Below, piece by piece: positions 18,831 through 28,901 of a DNA stretch of 64,000 nt. The position numbers were made by a program, and so were the translations under genes. Below the pieces are notes generated by a model, which was given only the letters and a program-made list of their open reading frames with translations, did no database searches and was not told the DNA's origin. Origin of the DNA: Myroides indicus (lineage in GTDB: Bacteria > Bacteroidota > Bacteroidia > Flavobacteriales > Flavobacteriaceae); the NCBI RefSeq assembly GCF_004364575.1, contig NZ_SOAG01000017.1, positions 1-64,000 on the forward strand. Direction: 5' to 3'. Within the stretch, counting starts at the first letter, position 1. The number at the start of each line of letters is the position of its first letter.

Positions 18831-20039
18831 TTATCTCAATTTTAAAGACACTAAACAGAACACACCAAACAAAATAGCTATAATCCAAAAACGAGTGACG
18901 ATCTTACTTTCGTGATATCCTTTTTTCTGAAAGTGATGGTGCAAAGGCGACATCAGAAAAATGCGTTTGCCTTCGCCGTATTTTTTCTTGGTATATTTAA
19001 AATATCCCACCTGAAGCACAACAGATAAGTTTTCAATTAAGAAAATTCCGCACAAAATAGGTATCAACAGTTCTTTTCTTACTGCTATTGCCATTACTGC
19101 TATAATTCCACCTATAGTCAAACTGCCCGTATCTCCCATAAACACCTGCGCAGGATAGGTATTATACCATAAAAACCCAATAAGTGCTCCCATAAATGCT
19201 GCTATAAAAACAGTCATTTCTCCTGCATTGGGGATATACATGATATTGAGGTAATTTGAAAAAATAACGTTCCCAGAAACGAAAGCAAAAATACCTAGCA
19301 CAAAAGTAGATATAGCCGAAGTGCCTGCCGCTAAACCATCAATACCATCTGTCAGATTAGCTCCGTTTGACACTGCCGTTATGATAAAAATCACAATAGG
19401 TATAAATACCAGCCATGCGTAATCTGCTGCTCCCTCTCCTACCCAATTGATTAAAACTCCGTAATCAAATTCATTATTTTTAAAAAACGGTATGGTGGTA
19501 GCGGTAGATTTCACATCTACACCTACAGGTATTTCGTTTAATATCTGGTTTGCAGGAACCTCTCTGACCGTTACATCAGGACTAAAATACAGAACTGCAC
19601 CCACAACCAGCCCTAATCCTACCTGCCCTATGACTTTAAATCTTCCTTTTAAGCCTTCTTTATCTTTTTTAAACACCTTTATATAATCGTCCAAAAAGCC
19701 GATTATTCCCATCCAAACAGTTGTCAGAATCAGGAGGAGCACATAAATATTATCCAATTTAGCAAACAGCAATACCGGAATTAAAGTGGCAATGATAATA
19801 ATTACGCCTCCCATAGTAGGAGTTCCCGCTTTTTCTTTTTGTCCTTCTAACCCCAACTCTCTCACCGTTTCTCCAACCTGCATTTTCCTTAAATAGTTGA
19901 TAATTTTTTTTCCGTATATGATAGAAATCAACAGCGAAAAAATCACTGCCATACCCGACCGGAATGTGATGTACTGAAGTACACCCGCCCCGGGTATCTT
20001 AAAAAAATTCTCCAAATACTGAAATAAATAATACAACAT
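18831..20039 (-). CDS. mraY: Phospho-N-acetylmuramoyl-pentapeptide transferase
   Basis: Integral membrane enzyme that forms lipid I from UDP-MurNAc-pentapeptide and undecaprenyl phosphate. Catalytic motifs are [37 protein letters not shown] and the C-terminal [20 protein letters not shown]. About ten membrane helices. At 402 aa it carries the extra periplasmic loop (about 165-215) typical of Bacteroidota MraY. It follows murE by 18 nt. Confidence 0.97.
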   Translation of the reverse strand: MLYYLFQYLENFFKIPGAGVLQYITFRSGMAVIFSLLISIIYGKKIINYLRKMQVGETVRELGLEGQKEKAGTPTMGGVIIIIATLIPVLLFAKLDNIYVLLLILTTVWMGIIGFLDDYIKVFKKDKEGLKGRFKVIGQVGLGLVVGAVLYFSPDVTVREVPANQILNEIPVGVDVKSTATTIPFFKNNEFDYGVLINWVGEGAADYAWLVFIPIVIFIITAVSNGANLTDGIDGLAAGTSAISTFVLGIFAFVSGNVIFSNYLNIMYIPNAGEMTVFIAAFMGALIGFLWYNTYPAQVFMGDTGSLTIGGIIAVMAIAVRKELLIPILCGIFLIENLSVVLQVGYFKYTKKKYGEGKRIFLMSPLHHHFQKKGYHESKIVTRFWIIAILFGVFCLVSLKLR

Positions 20040-20057
20040 CTTTTCTTTCTGCCTATT

Positions 20058-21512
20058 TTATTGTTCTAAAAACTCCGTTACTATTTCCATATCATTAAAA
20101 TGACTTCGCACTCCTTTGATTTCCTGATATGTTTCATGTCCTTTACCCGCAATTAAAATAATATCACCGGGCTCTGCTTGTTGACACGCAAGTTTAATTG
20201 CCTGCTTTCTGTCTTCCACCACAATAGTTTTCATCGCATTCTGGAGTTCAACTCCTTTTTCCATTTCTTTCAAGATCTCGTACGGATCTTCAAATCGCGG
20301 ATTATCTGAAGTAAACACTACTTTACTGCTCATTTCTGAGGCAATACGAGCCATTTCAGGTCTTTTGGTTTTATCTCTGTTTCCGCCACATCCCACTACT
20401 GTAATCAGCTTTTCATTAAATGAACGTATACCGTTAATCGTTTCTAAAACATTTTTTAAAGCATCCGGAGTATGGGCATAATCCACAATTGCCGTTACGT
20501 TTTTAGAAGACACAATATACTGAAAGCGCCCCGTTACGCTTTGCAGTTTACTCAATTGGAGTAAAGCTTCATCCGAGGTTACTCCCAACTCAACAGCTAC
20601 TCCGTAAACGGTCAATAAATTATAAGCATTGAAAGCTCCTATGAGCTGTGTCCAGACTTCTTGTTGATTGACTTTCAAAAGCATTCCGGAAAACTGACTT
20701 TCCAATACTTGCCCTTTATAGTCTGCCATATTTTTCAATGCATAAGATCGTTTCTTAGCTCTTGTATTTTGAAGCATGATATTGCCGTTTTTATCGTCAA
20801 TATTTACCAAAGCAAAGGCTTTAGCGGACAGCTGATCAAAAAACATTTTTTTAGCGTCTCTGTATTCTGCAAACGTTTTGTGATAATCCAAATGATCATG
20901 CGTCAGATTGGTAAAAACTCCTCCGTCAAAATCTAATCCATAGGTTCTTTGCTGAACAATTCCATGTGAACTGACTTCCATAAAACAGTAGTCACATCCT
21001 GTTTCTACCATTTCACTCAAATAGTAATTAATAGCCAATGAATCCGGTGTGGTATGAGAAGTTTCATAAACGATTTTTCCGACTACTATTTTTACAGTGG
21101 AAAGCAATCCGACTTTATATCCCAAATTTGAAAACAAATTGTAAAGCAATGTCGCAATCGTCGTTTTTCCGTTTGTTCCGGTTACACCAACCAGCTTGAG
21201 TTTGGACGAGGGATTATCATAAAAGTTACTCGCCATAATTGCCAGTGCTTTATTGGTATCTTCTACACAAACGTAAGTTACTTCATTGTTTATAGCTTCC
21301 GGCATTTTCTCACAAACTACAACTGCAGCACCGCTATTAACAGCGTTTTCAATATAATTGTGTCCGTCTGCATCTACCCCTTTTATTGCGACAAACAAAG
21401 AGTTTTTTGTCACTTTTCTAGAATCAAAAGCGATTGTATCCACAGTAAGACTGGTACCTCCTACTACAGATTTTATTTCTACTCTGTACAATATGTCTTT
21501 TAATATTCTCAC
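20058..21512 (-). CDS. murE: UDP-MurNAc-L-Ala-D-Glu--meso-DAP ligase
   Basis: Adds the third residue of the stem peptide. ATP loop GVTGTNGKTTIATLLYN at about residue 110, LTHDHLDYH, and SDNPRFEDP near residue 395. The DNPR motif is the accepted mark of meso-diaminopimelate rather than lysine specificity, so the peptidoglycan is predicted to be DAP-type. 484 aa. Its first codons overlap the end of ftsI by 4 nt. Confidence 0.97.
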   Translation of the reverse strand: MRILKDILYRVEIKSVVGGTSLTVDTIAFDSRKVTKNSLFVAIKGVDADGHNYIENAVNSGAAVVVCEKMPEAINNEVTYVCVEDTNKALAIMASNFYDNPSSKLKLVGVTGTNGKTTIATLLYNLFSNLGYKVGLLSTVKIVVGKIVYETSHTTPDSLAINYYLSEMVETGCDYCFMEVSSHGIVQQRTYGLDFDGGVFTNLTHDHLDYHKTFAEYRDAKKMFFDQLSAKAFALVNIDDKNGNIMLQNTRAKKRSYALKNMADYKGQVLESQFSGMLLKVNQQEVWTQLIGAFNAYNLLTVYGVAVELGVTSDEALLQLSKLQSVTGRFQYIVSSKNVTAIVDYAHTPDALKNVLETINGIRSFNEKLITVVGCGGNRDKTKRPEMARIASEMSSKVVFTSDNPRFEDPYEILKEMEKGVELQNAMKTIVVEDRKQAIKLACQQAEPGDIILIAGKGHETYQEIKGVRSHFNDMEIVTEFLEQ

Positions 21513-23515
21513 GATAGTTCTAAAACTATTTTTTGATTTCTTTCTATTTTTTGTCCTGCCGTAATCGACTGCTTCTTGACTTTTCCTATTCCTTTTACCT
21601 TGACGTCTAATCCTAAGTTTTCCAAAAGCGGCAAAGCATCCATCACATACATTCCCCTCACATCCGGCATTATTCCACTACCGTCATTTACTTTTACAAA
21701 GTAGTCCTCGTAATTCTTTTCAACTTCTGCCGGAACGGTATTTGCCATTTGCATTTCCACTGTTGTGGGTACTTCAGTATATATTTTTTGAGCAATACGC
21801 TTAAATACCGGTCCGGACACATCTGCTCCGTAATAACTTTTTGTTCTGTCTGGTTTATGAATTACAACAATACATGAATATTTGGGGTTATCTGCCGGAA
21901 AATAGCCTGCAAAGGAAGATGAGTAATACATATCGCTACCCTTGCCTTTTCCGTAATTGACCTGAGCGGTACCTGTTTTGCCTGCCATCGAAAAATTAGG
22001 CGAATACAGTTTTCTTCCTGTGCCTTTTTTTACTGTATTTTCCAAAACCGCCTGAACCTCTCTGATTACTTCCGGCGAAGCTATCTGAGGATTTATTACT
22101 TCTTTTTCTATTTTTTTTACGGTAGTATTAAACTCTTTCACTTCTGAGACAAAATATGGTTTTACCATTTCTCCTCCATTAGCCACTGCATTGTACAAAG
22201 TCAATATCTGCATTGGCGTTACAGAAATTCCATATCCAAAAGCCATCCACGGCAAAGCTAAACCGCTCCATCCTTTTTGTCCGGGTTTAGGTATATAAGG
22301 CATCGCCTCTCCCTTTATCGGCAATCCTAATGGTCTATCCATCCCCAGCGTGCCGATATAGTCTGTAAATTCTTTTGGATTATTTTTAAACCCTTCGCTT
22401 ACTGCCTGAGTGATAACTGTATTAGAAGACAATTCTATTCCTCTTGCTAAAGATATTTTACCGTATCCTCCGTGTTTAGAATCGCGTACTCTGGCATTAT
22501 AAAATTTTACTATCCCTCCTTGCGTATCGTAAATTTTAGCCGTATCAGACTTTCCCTTTTCCAATAGTGCAAGCAAAGAAGCTACCTTAAAAGTAGAGCC
22601 GGGCTCGTGTTTTTCTCCTACAGCATAATTAATTGTCTCATAGTATCCGTTACCTCTTTCCTCTTTTCCCAGATTAGAAATCGCTCGTATAGCACCGGTT
22701 TTTGTTTCCATTACAATCACGCACCCGTGATCAGCGCTATATTTCTCTAACTGCTGCAGCAAAGCGTGATGAGCAATATCCTGAATATAAACGTCTATAG
22801 TAGAGACAATATCTTTTCCATCTATCGGTTCTATCTCATTTTCATCATTAATGGGCTTCCACTGGTCTTTACCCAAGCCCTGCATTTTTCTCTTCCCATC
22901 CACACCGCTTAGATATTCTGTAAAAGCACCTTCTATCCCTACCCGTCCCACTGTGCTGTCTTCATACTTTCGTTCATATCCTATGGTACGCTGTGCAATT
23001 CTTCCGATAGGATGTTGTCTGACTGTCTTTTGAAGAGCTATAAAACCTCCTTTATACGGTCCACGCTGAAAAAGAGGGAAGCTCTTTACTCTTACATACT
23101 GTGTATAACTCAATCCTTTTGCAATTAAAATATACCTGCTGTTAGTAGCCCTTCCTCTGCGCAGCAATGATTCATAATATGAAGCTGACTTATCAAACAT
23201 TCCAGCTAAAGAGTCTGACAAAGGGCGAACATTTTTTTCAAAATCTTCCTTGCTCGGAGCCACCCCATCAAAACGTATTTCAAAAACCGGCACCGAAGTT
23301 GCTAATAGGCTTCCGTCTGCCGAATATATATTCCCTCTGTTTGCTGCAACTACTTCTTCCCTTACTCTTTTGTCATTCTGAGCTTTTTGTCTCAACTCTG
23401 CACCTTCTACTCCCTGAATAAGCACTAATCTATAAACTATCCCTCCTGCCAATAACAACACTAATGCTGAAATCAGGTAAATATTTACATAAATATTTTT
23501 ATTCCCTAATGCCAT
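21509..23515 (-). CDS. ftsI: Septal penicillin-binding protein (class B PBP, FtsI-like) with PASTA domain
   Basis: Membrane-anchored transpeptidase. One N-terminal span (about 8-27), a PBP dimerisation region, then the transpeptidase with active-site motifs STFK (PGSTFKVASLL), SSN (LSSNTVITQ) and KTG (AGKTGTAQVNYG). A C-terminal PASTA domain (about 610-668, starting GIMPDVRGMYVMDALPLL) may bind peptidoglycan. 668 aa. Overlaps ftsL by 10 nt and murE by 4 nt. Confidence 0.96.
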   Translation of the reverse strand: MALGNKNIYVNIYLISALVLLLAGGIVYRLVLIQGVEGAELRQKAQNDKRVREEVVAANRGNIYSADGSLLATSVPVFEIRFDGVAPSKEDFEKNVRPLSDSLAGMFDKSASYYESLLRRGRATNSRYILIAKGLSYTQYVRVKSFPLFQRGPYKGGFIALQKTVRQHPIGRIAQRTIGYERKYEDSTVGRVGIEGAFTEYLSGVDGKRKMQGLGKDQWKPINDENEIEPIDGKDIVSTIDVYIQDIAHHALLQQLEKYSADHGCVIVMETKTGAIRAISNLGKEERGNGYYETINYAVGEKHEPGSTFKVASLLALLEKGKSDTAKIYDTQGGIVKFYNARVRDSKHGGYGKISLARGIELSSNTVITQAVSEGFKNNPKEFTDYIGTLGMDRPLGLPIKGEAMPYIPKPGQKGWSGLALPWMAFGYGISVTPMQILTLYNAVANGGEMVKPYFVSEVKEFNTTVKKIEKEVINPQIASPEVIREVQAVLENTVKKGTGRKLYSPNFSMAGKTGTAQVNYGKGKGSDMYYSSSFAGYFPADNPKYSCIVVIHKPDRTKSYYGADVSGPVFKRIAQKIYTEVPTTVEMQMANTVPAEVEKNYEDYFVKVNDGSGIMPDVRGMYVMDALPLLENLGLDVKVKGIGKVKKQSITAGQKIERNQKIVLELS

Positions 23516-23865
23516 AGTTTACTCCAAAAATGCTTACTTTCTTTTTGTACAGCTATCTTTATTTTTTTGGGTGGAACCTCCGACGGTCCTATACCCTCTT
23601 CTTCCAGTTTTCTTGTAATAGTGGATTCCATCTTCAATTCCATCAGCTCTGACCTTGTATCCACAAATTCTGCTCTCAACATTTTCACTTCATGAGTCAG
23701 TCTTCCTATTTTAAATACTTTTGACTCATAAGCTTGCGTATTCCCTATTAAAATCAATCCCAACACAATAACATATATAATGAACGCCCAAGTTTTTGCA
23801 GAGTTCTCGTTGACCAGAATCTTTGCTTTTATAATATCTATCGGGCTCGCTATTGTCTTTTTCAT
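23506..23865 (-). CDS. ftsL: FtsL-like cell division protein
   Basis: A 119-residue bitopic protein: cytoplasmic N-terminus of about 25 residues, one membrane helix (WAFIIYVIVLGLILIG) and a periplasmic coiled coil (about 55-90). This is the FtsL plan, and the gene is in the FtsL position between rsmH and ftsI. Sequence conservation in this family is weak, so the call relies on size, topology and synteny. Its start overlaps the rsmH stop by 4 nt. Confidence 0.85.
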   Translation of the reverse strand: MKKTIASPIDIIKAKILVNENSAKTWAFIIYVIVLGLILIGNTQAYESKVFKIGRLTHEVKMLRAEFVDTRSELMELKMESTITRKLEEEGIGPSEVPPKKIKIAVQKESKHFWSKLWH

Positions 23866-24776
23866 TTTTTCTCTGCTACTCTCAATTTTGCCGATCGCGC
23901 TCTGTTGTTCTCCATTACTTCCTTTTCGCCAGGAACAATTAATTTCCCCAACTGCTTTAAAGGGACTTCAAAGCGTCCAAAGATATCGCGCTCTGGTTCG
24001 CCTTCAAACATTCCATTTTTCATAAAGCGCTTCACTAGTCGGTCTTCCAGCGAATGATAGGAAATAACACTTAATCTCCCTCCTTGTTTTAACACCTCCA
24101 CACTTTGTTCCAGCATTTCTTTCAATACTTCCATTTCCTGATTGACTTCTATGCGAATTGCCTGATAAATCTGCGCCAATATTTTAGCACTTTTATGCGC
24201 TGGTAAAAATTTAGCCAGAACTTCTTTTAGCTGCTCTGTGCTTTTTATAGAAACTTCTTTTCTGGCTTTCACAATCGTATAAGCAATTGCTCCTGCATTT
24301 TTAAGCTCTCCATAAGCATCAAACAACCTCCTCAGATCTTTCTCATCATAATTATTCACCACATCATATGCTGAAATCTCCCCTCCTTTATTCATTCTCA
24401 TATCCAACTCTCCGTCAAAACGAGTAGAAAAACCCCTTTCAGCCACATTAAACTGATGAGATGAAACGCCCAAATCACCTAAAACACCGTCAACTTCCCT
24501 TACGTTATAGAACCTCAAATATCTTTTTAAGAATCTAAAATTTTGATTAATAAGTATAAAACGCGGATCATCTATCTTATTTTGCAAAGCATCTTCATCC
24601 TGATCAAATGCGAATAACTTTCCTTTTTCTCCCAATCTTTTCAAAATCTCTCTCGAATGTCCGCCGCCGCCGAAAGTAACGTCCACATAAACTCCGTCAG
24701 GCTTAATATTTAAACCATCAACACTTTCTGTCAGCAAAACAGGTTTATGATATTGATACTCCTCGCTATTCATCAA
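23862..24776 (-). CDS. rsmH: 16S rRNA m4C1402 methyltransferase RsmH
   Basis: SAM-dependent methyltransferase (old name MraW). Visible motifs are YHKPVLLTESVDGLNI, the SAM-binding DVTFGGGGHSREIL, FAFDQDEDAL, GVSSHQFNVAERGFS and SVISYHSLEDRLVKRF. 304 aa, the normal size. Its start overlaps the mraZ end by 11 nt, the usual mraZ-rsmH arrangement at the head of dcw clusters. Confidence 0.97.
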   Translation of the reverse strand: MMNSEEYQYHKPVLLTESVDGLNIKPDGVYVDVTFGGGGHSREILKRLGEKGKLFAFDQDEDALQNKIDDPRFILINQNFRFLKRYLRFYNVREVDGVLGDLGVSSHQFNVAERGFSTRFDGELDMRMNKGGEISAYDVVNNYDEKDLRRLFDAYGELKNAGAIAYTIVKARKEVSIKSTEQLKEVLAKFLPAHKSAKILAQIYQAIRIEVNQEMEVLKEMLEQSVEVLKQGGRLSVISYHSLEDRLVKRFMKNGMFEGEPERDIFGRFEVPLKQLGKLIVPGEKEVMENNRARSAKLRVAEKK

Positions 24777-25224
24777 AACTTATATTACTCATTACTTCCT
24801 GTGCCAATTCGCCAAAATCAAAATCATCAGATTCGAGCGTCGCTTCATACCTTGCTTTATCCCACACTTCAACAATATTCACTTTGGAAGAAAACACAAT
24901 TTCTTTAGTCATCTGAGCAAATCCCATTAAATCTTTTGAGATGAGCAAACGCCCTGCATCATCAATATCTACTATTTTTACTCCCGCCATAAATCTTCTG
25001 ATAAAAGCATCTACTTTTTTATCAAAAGGATTCAATTTATTTATCTTCGCCATCATTTTATTCCATTCAGTCATGGGCCAAAGCTCCAAACAAGGTTCAA
25101 AAACAGATCTCTTCAGCACAAAACCATCAGAAATAGCAGGCATCTGCTTCTTTAAAGAAGCAGGAACCAACACCCTTCCTTTAGCGTCGATCTTACATTC
25201 GTATGTACCTATAATTGGCGTCAA
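24766..25224 (-). CDS. mraZ: Transcriptional regulator / division protein MraZ
   Basis: AbrB-like DNA-binding protein that in other bacteria represses its own dcw promoter. Two SpoVT/AbrB half domains are visible: GTYECKIDAKGRVLVPASL near the start and VKIVDIDDAGRLLISKDLM in the middle. I place the start at TTG 25224, giving an N-terminus that begins at the conserved IIGTYECKID and a 152-residue protein. The longer frame from GTG 25290 would run through the putative MraZ boxes and the -7 box and has no conserved residues, so it is unlikely. No in-frame ATG exists near the N-terminus. Confidence 0.92.
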   Translation of the reverse strand: MTPIIGTYECKIDAKGRVLVPASLKKQMPAISDGFVLKRSVFEPCLELWPMTEWNKMMAKINKLNPFDKKVDAFIRRFMAGVKIVDIDDAGRLLISKDLMGFAQMTKEIVFSSKVNIVEVWDKARYEATLESDDFDFGELAQEVMSNISFDE

Positions 25225-25250
25225 TTGATGTTTAGTGAATATTATTTTAG

Positions 25251-25293
25251 CAAATGTAGTTATTTTTTTACCACTTTTACCCACTTCCACCCA
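25251..25293 (-). promoter_or_regulatory. dcw promoter and putative MraZ operator
   Basis: On the minus strand three 10-bp-spaced repeats occur: TGGGT (25293-25289), TGGGT (25283-25279) and TGGTA (25273-25269). They sit directly upstream of a -7 box TACATTTG (25258-25251). TGGG direct repeats with a 10-bp period are the known MraZ box. No TTTG -33 element is present; the repeats occupy that region, which fits a regulated promoter. Confidence 0.7.
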
Positions 25294-25298
25294 CTTTG

Positions 25299-25536
25299 TT
25301 GATAAGTTTTTTCACTTTAACGTTTTTATATCGTCCAACACACTAATCATTTGATTTATAATTGTTAATAAGTATTTTATTTCATTAAATATTTTCTTAA
25401 AACCATTTTTAATCTCCCTTGTATTTACCGTGATTTTTCATCGGCAATTCGATTCCTTTTTCATCTTTACAGATGAATCTCTCCCTTACTTCTTAATTTT
25501 ATTATATTATTACAACCTTTGTCCATCATAAAACTG
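25299..25536. other. Divergent intergenic region mraZ / hydrolase
   Basis: AT-rich region between the divergent dcw cluster and the hydrolase-engB pair. Apart from the two promoters at its ends I see no coding frame or hairpin. Confidence 0.4.
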
Positions 25537-25544
25537 TATATTTG
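25518..25544 (+). promoter_or_regulatory. Promoter of the alpha/beta hydrolase gene
   Basis: TATATTTG at 25537-25544 is a perfect -7 match 29 nt before the start. TTTG at 25518-25521 may be the -33 element, although the 15-nt spacer is short. Confidence 0.5.
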
Positions 25545-25573
25545 TAGGAATTTAAAAATCGCATTAAGAGCTA

Positions 25574-26338
25574 ATGGAGCGAACTTTAAAAGAAGATGGC
25601 AAATTCCGATATGTAGAAATTGGCGAAGGGACGCCAATTGTTATTTTGCACGGATTGATGGGAGGATTAAGCAATTTTGATGGTGTAGCCGATTTTTTCC
25701 CAAAAAAAGGTTACAAAGTAATTATTCCCGAGTTACCTTTATACACAAATAGCATTTTAAAAACCAATGTTAAAGCTTTTGCTAAATTTGTAAAGGACTT
25801 TATTGTCCGTATTGGTTATAGCGAAGTTATTTTATTAGGAAACTCTCTTGGCGGACATATTGCTTTGTATTTTGCAAAATTATATCCGCAATATTTAAAA
25901 GCCATGGTTCTTACCGGAAGTTCTGGGCTCTACGAAAGTGCAATGGGAGACAGTTATCCAAAAAGGGGTGATTACGAGTATATTAAAAAGAAAGCAGAAG
26001 ATGTTTTTTATGACCCTGAAGTTGCTACAAAAGAAATAGTAGACGATGTTTTTGCTACGGTAAATGACAGGATGAAGCTTATCAAAACACTGACGATTGC
26101 CAAGAGTGCTATTCGGCACAATATGTCTAAAGATTTGCCCAAAATTCAAACTCCAACTTGTTTGATTTGGGGTAAGAACGACAAGGTCACTCCACCGGAA
26201 GTTGCTATAGAATTTCACGAATTACTGCCTGACTCAGATTTATACTGGATAGACAAATGCGGACATGCAGCTATGATGGAACATCCCGAGGAATTTAATG
26301 AGCTTTTACACCAATGGCTACAGGAGAGAAATATATAA
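25574..26338 (+). CDS. Alpha/beta-fold hydrolase
   Basis: A 254-residue soluble hydrolase. Oxyanion strand [14 protein letters not shown], nucleophile elbow [12 protein letters not shown] (Ser in GNSLGG, about residue 98), the acid in [10 protein letters not shown] and the catalytic His in [12 protein letters not shown] form a complete catalytic triad. The substrate is unknown. It sits between the dcw cluster and engB, and its stop lies 4 nt before the engB start, suggesting co-transcription. Confidence 0.85.
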   Translation: MERTLKEDGKFRYVEIGEGTPIVILHGLMGGLSNFDGVADFFPKKGYKVIIPELPLYTNSILKTNVKAFAKFVKDFIVRIGYSEVILLGNSLGGHIALYFAKLYPQYLKAMVLTGSSGLYESAMGDSYPKRGDYEYIKKKAEDVFYDPEVATKEIVDDVFATVNDRMKLIKTLTIAKSAIRHNMSKDLPKIQTPTCLIWGKNDKVTPPEVAIEFHELLPDSDLYWIDKCGHAAMMEHPEEFNELLHQWLQERNI

Positions 26339-26342
26339 AACT

Positions 26343-26963
26343 ATGAAAATTAACAGTGCCGAATTTATAATCAGCAACTCTGATGTTAATAAATGTCCAA
26401 ATGAACCTTTGCCTGAATATGCTTTTATCGGCAGATCTAATGTAGGTAAATCTTCATTGATCAATATGCTTACAAATCAGAAGAATCTGGCAAAAACATC
26501 ATCCAGACCAGGAAAAACACAGTTAATTAATCACTTTAAAATTAACTCTAATTGGTTTTTAGTGGATTTGCCGGGATATGGATATGCAAAGGTGTCTAAA
26601 AAATCGAAAAGCATTTTTCAAAAATTCATCACTGAATATTTTGAAAAAAGACAACAACTGGTTAGCGCATTTGTGTTGATAGATATCCGCCATGAGGCTC
26701 AGAAAATAGATTTGGAATTTATGCAATACTTAGGGGAGTCTGAAATTCCCTTTGGAATTATTTTCACAAAAGCTGACAAGGTAGGAAAAACAAAAGCGTT
26801 ACAGCTTATTGCTGATTATAAAAAAAAGCTGCTAACTTCTGATTGGAGCGAAATGCCTCCTTATTTTATTACCTCATCCGAGCACAAAACGGGCAGAGAA
26901 GAAGTTTTAGAATATATCAATACCATTAATCAAGATATTTTTAAAAATCAAGGATTTATTTAA
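26343..26963 (+). CDS. engB: Ribosome biogenesis GTPase EngB (YihA/YsxC)
   Basis: Small TrmE-Era-type GTPase needed for large-subunit assembly. G1 [17 protein letters not shown], switch motif [10 protein letters not shown]3 [12 protein letters not shown] and G4 FTKADK are all present. The start at ATG 26343 gives [12 protein letters not shown], the conserved N-terminus; the longer frame overlaps the preceding hydrolase without conserved sequence. 206 aa. Confidence 0.95.
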   Translation: MKINSAEFIISNSDVNKCPNEPLPEYAFIGRSNVGKSSLINMLTNQKNLAKTSSRPGKTQLINHFKINSNWFLVDLPGYGYAKVSKKSKSIFQKFITEYFEKRQQLVSAFVLIDIRHEAQKIDLEFMQYLGESEIPFGIIFTKADKVGKTKALQLIADYKKKLLTSDWSEMPPYFITSSEHKTGREEVLEYINTINQDIFKNQGFI

Positions 26964-26994
26964 TTGTTAACAGGTTATCTCTTAAGATATATTC

Positions 26995-27022
26995 AAAAAA
27001 AACCGAAGAAATTTTCCTCCGG
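26995..27022 (-). terminator. Terminator of the 56-aa membrane protein gene
   Basis: On the minus strand CCGGAGGAA (27022-27014) pairs with TTTCTTCGG (27011-27003), 9 bp with two G-U pairs, followed by eight T (27002-26995). It faces the 3' end of engB and so may also separate the convergent transcripts. Confidence 0.7.
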
Positions 27023-27080
27023 CATTAAACATTTTTTAATTCAATCACCACTTTTAAGGCAACATACGTTTCTCTTTCTT

Positions 27081-27263
<183 letters not shown>

Positions 27264-27401
27264 TTAATGTTCAACTTTTTTATACTTATGTATTAAAAGT
27301 ACAAAAAAACTATCATTAAGAAGAAAAAATATCTGTTTTTTTTACCTATAAACTAAAAAAGCAGGCATATTGCAACGAAAATAATACTATATTTCTTGGA
27401 T

Positions 27402-28031
27402 TTACAAAAGCCCTTCTTTCTTAACTAATACAATCAATTCCTGATAGTCCGAGACATCAAACTCCTGCAACATTTTACTAATTCTTTTTTGAATGCCACT
27501 AGTAGATAATGTAATAAAATCCTGTATTTGAAAAATCTTAAATCCATGCGACAAATACATCAATATTTCTCTGTTAGTAGGGTCTAAAAGAGTTAATCTA
27601 TTCATTATACTTTTTACTGCTGCTTTAGCCTTAGGACTTAAATAAGATGATTCGGAGATGTCTTTACCAACGAGAACTCTAAAAATTTCTCCTGCAAAAT
27701 CAGATTTTACGATAAGCGCATCCGGATGGGTCTTTTTATACATATTATATAAAATTACAGCCTCTTCATGAGCTGTAATCAAAATAATTTTGCAGTCCGG
27801 TGCATATTGACGAATTAGCAAAGCACAGTCTGCACCAGAGTTTAGTTCCAGTTCTTTATATGACAGCATATCATGATCAAGAACTGCTACATCAGGGGTA
27901 TTTCCTTGTATAATCCAATGATAGATTTGTTCGCAAGTCAATAACTTAGAATATTGATACTCCGGATTATTCAATATAGAAATATACCCCTCCAAAGTCA
28001 TCAAATGGTCGTCAGCAAGTAAAATATTCAT
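27402..28031 (-). CDS. Response regulator with divergent C-terminal HTH
   Basis: A 209-residue regulator. The start at ATG 28031 gives MNILLADDHLM, the normal receiver N-terminus; 15 extra codons upstream are unconserved. The receiver keeps the acidic pair Asp7-Asp8, the phosphoacceptor Asp52 (VAVLDHDM) and the Lys in ALIVKSD. The C-terminal part (about 145-209) resembles a LuxR/NarL HTH (LDPTNREILMYLSHG) but its recognition region is divergent. It lies near an orphan-looking TPR histidine kinase (29564) that could be its partner. Confidence 0.8.
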   Translation of the reverse strand: MNILLADDHLMTLEGYISILNNPEYQYSKLLTCEQIYHWIIQGNTPDVAVLDHDMLSYKELELNSGADCALLIRQYAPDCKIILITAHEEAVILYNMYKKTHPDALIVKSDFAGEIFRVLVGKDISESSYLSPKAKAAVKSIMNRLTLLDPTNREILMYLSHGFKIFQIQDFITLSTSGIQKRISKMLQEFDVSDYQELIVLVKKEGLL

Positions 28032-28193
28032 AAAATATAATTTATTAGCTGTAAATATACGAATATAAAAACCCACTATTTCAGACAGGATATTGAAAAT
28101 ATTTTTTGAAGCTTTACAAAAATTAACATTTTAGGTAGTTCAAGTACAAGGCAACTATTCAAAAAGCTGTTAAGTTGCACAATAAAAAAAGAG

Positions 28194-28901
28194 GTGCAGT
28201 TTTCTTTTATCATTATTGGAAACCAACAAGATCAATTGCCCGATATAGTTCAAAAGTTGAGTCTATTTTCCAATTACAATTGGATAGGAACGTTTTCTTA
28301 TAGTACAGATATTATTGCTAAAATTGTACAGTTAAAACCACAACTTGTATTTATCTTCAAAAATGATAAGGAAACTGACATCTCTTTAAAGCTTATTAGT
28401 GAAGCGCTATCCTACTTAAGCTTTGTTCCTTACTTTATTCTTATTTCCAATACTCAAGATTTTGCTCTGGAGGCCATACAAAACGGAATATCAGACTATC
28501 TGATGGATACAGATACCCATTCCCTTGGAATGAGCCTATTTAAATTTGAAAAAAGATTTTCTGACACGGTTCCCCAAACCATCTGTATCAAATCCTATAG
28601 CGATTATCACCTGATAAAGTACAAAGATATTGTTTACTTAAAAGCGGATAATAACACAACCGACTTTAAACTGTACAACAACAAAGTCATTACTGCTTAT
28701 AAAACTTTAAAATATTTTGAGCATAGTTTACCCTATAACTTTGTTCGTATCCACAAAAGCTATATCGTTAATATACATTGCATTTCTCGGATTCATTTCA
28801 GCAAAAATAAATGCTATTTGGATTTCAATGAACAAATTCCTTTCAGTGACACTTACCGAGAAAGTTTAGAACAGGTTTTAAACGACAACCTCATGTCATA
28901 A
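28194..28901 (+). CDS. LytTR-domain regulator with degenerate receiver
   Basis: A 235-residue protein with a receiver-like N-terminus (about 1-125) and a LytTR DNA-binding domain (about 130-232: IVYLKADNNTTDF, NFVRIHKSYIVNI, IPFSDTYRESL). The phosphoacceptor position of the receiver (usual LVFLD) reads LVFIF, and the usual Lys of the KP motif is Asp (DYLMD), so phosphorylation in the normal way is unlikely. The start is GTG 28194; no in-frame ATG is available near the N-terminus. Transcribed divergently from the response regulator at 27402. Confidence 0.8.
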   Translation: MQFSFIIIGNQQDQLPDIVQKLSLFSNYNWIGTFSYSTDIIAKIVQLKPQLVFIFKNDKETDISLKLISEALSYLSFVPYFILISNTQDFALEAIQNGISDYLMDTDTHSLGMSLFKFEKRFSDTVPQTICIKSYSDYHLIKYKDIVYLKADNNTTDFKLYNNKVITAYKTLKYFEHSLPYNFVRIHKSYIVNIHCISRIHFSKNKCYLDFNEQIPFSDTYRESLEQVLNDNLMS

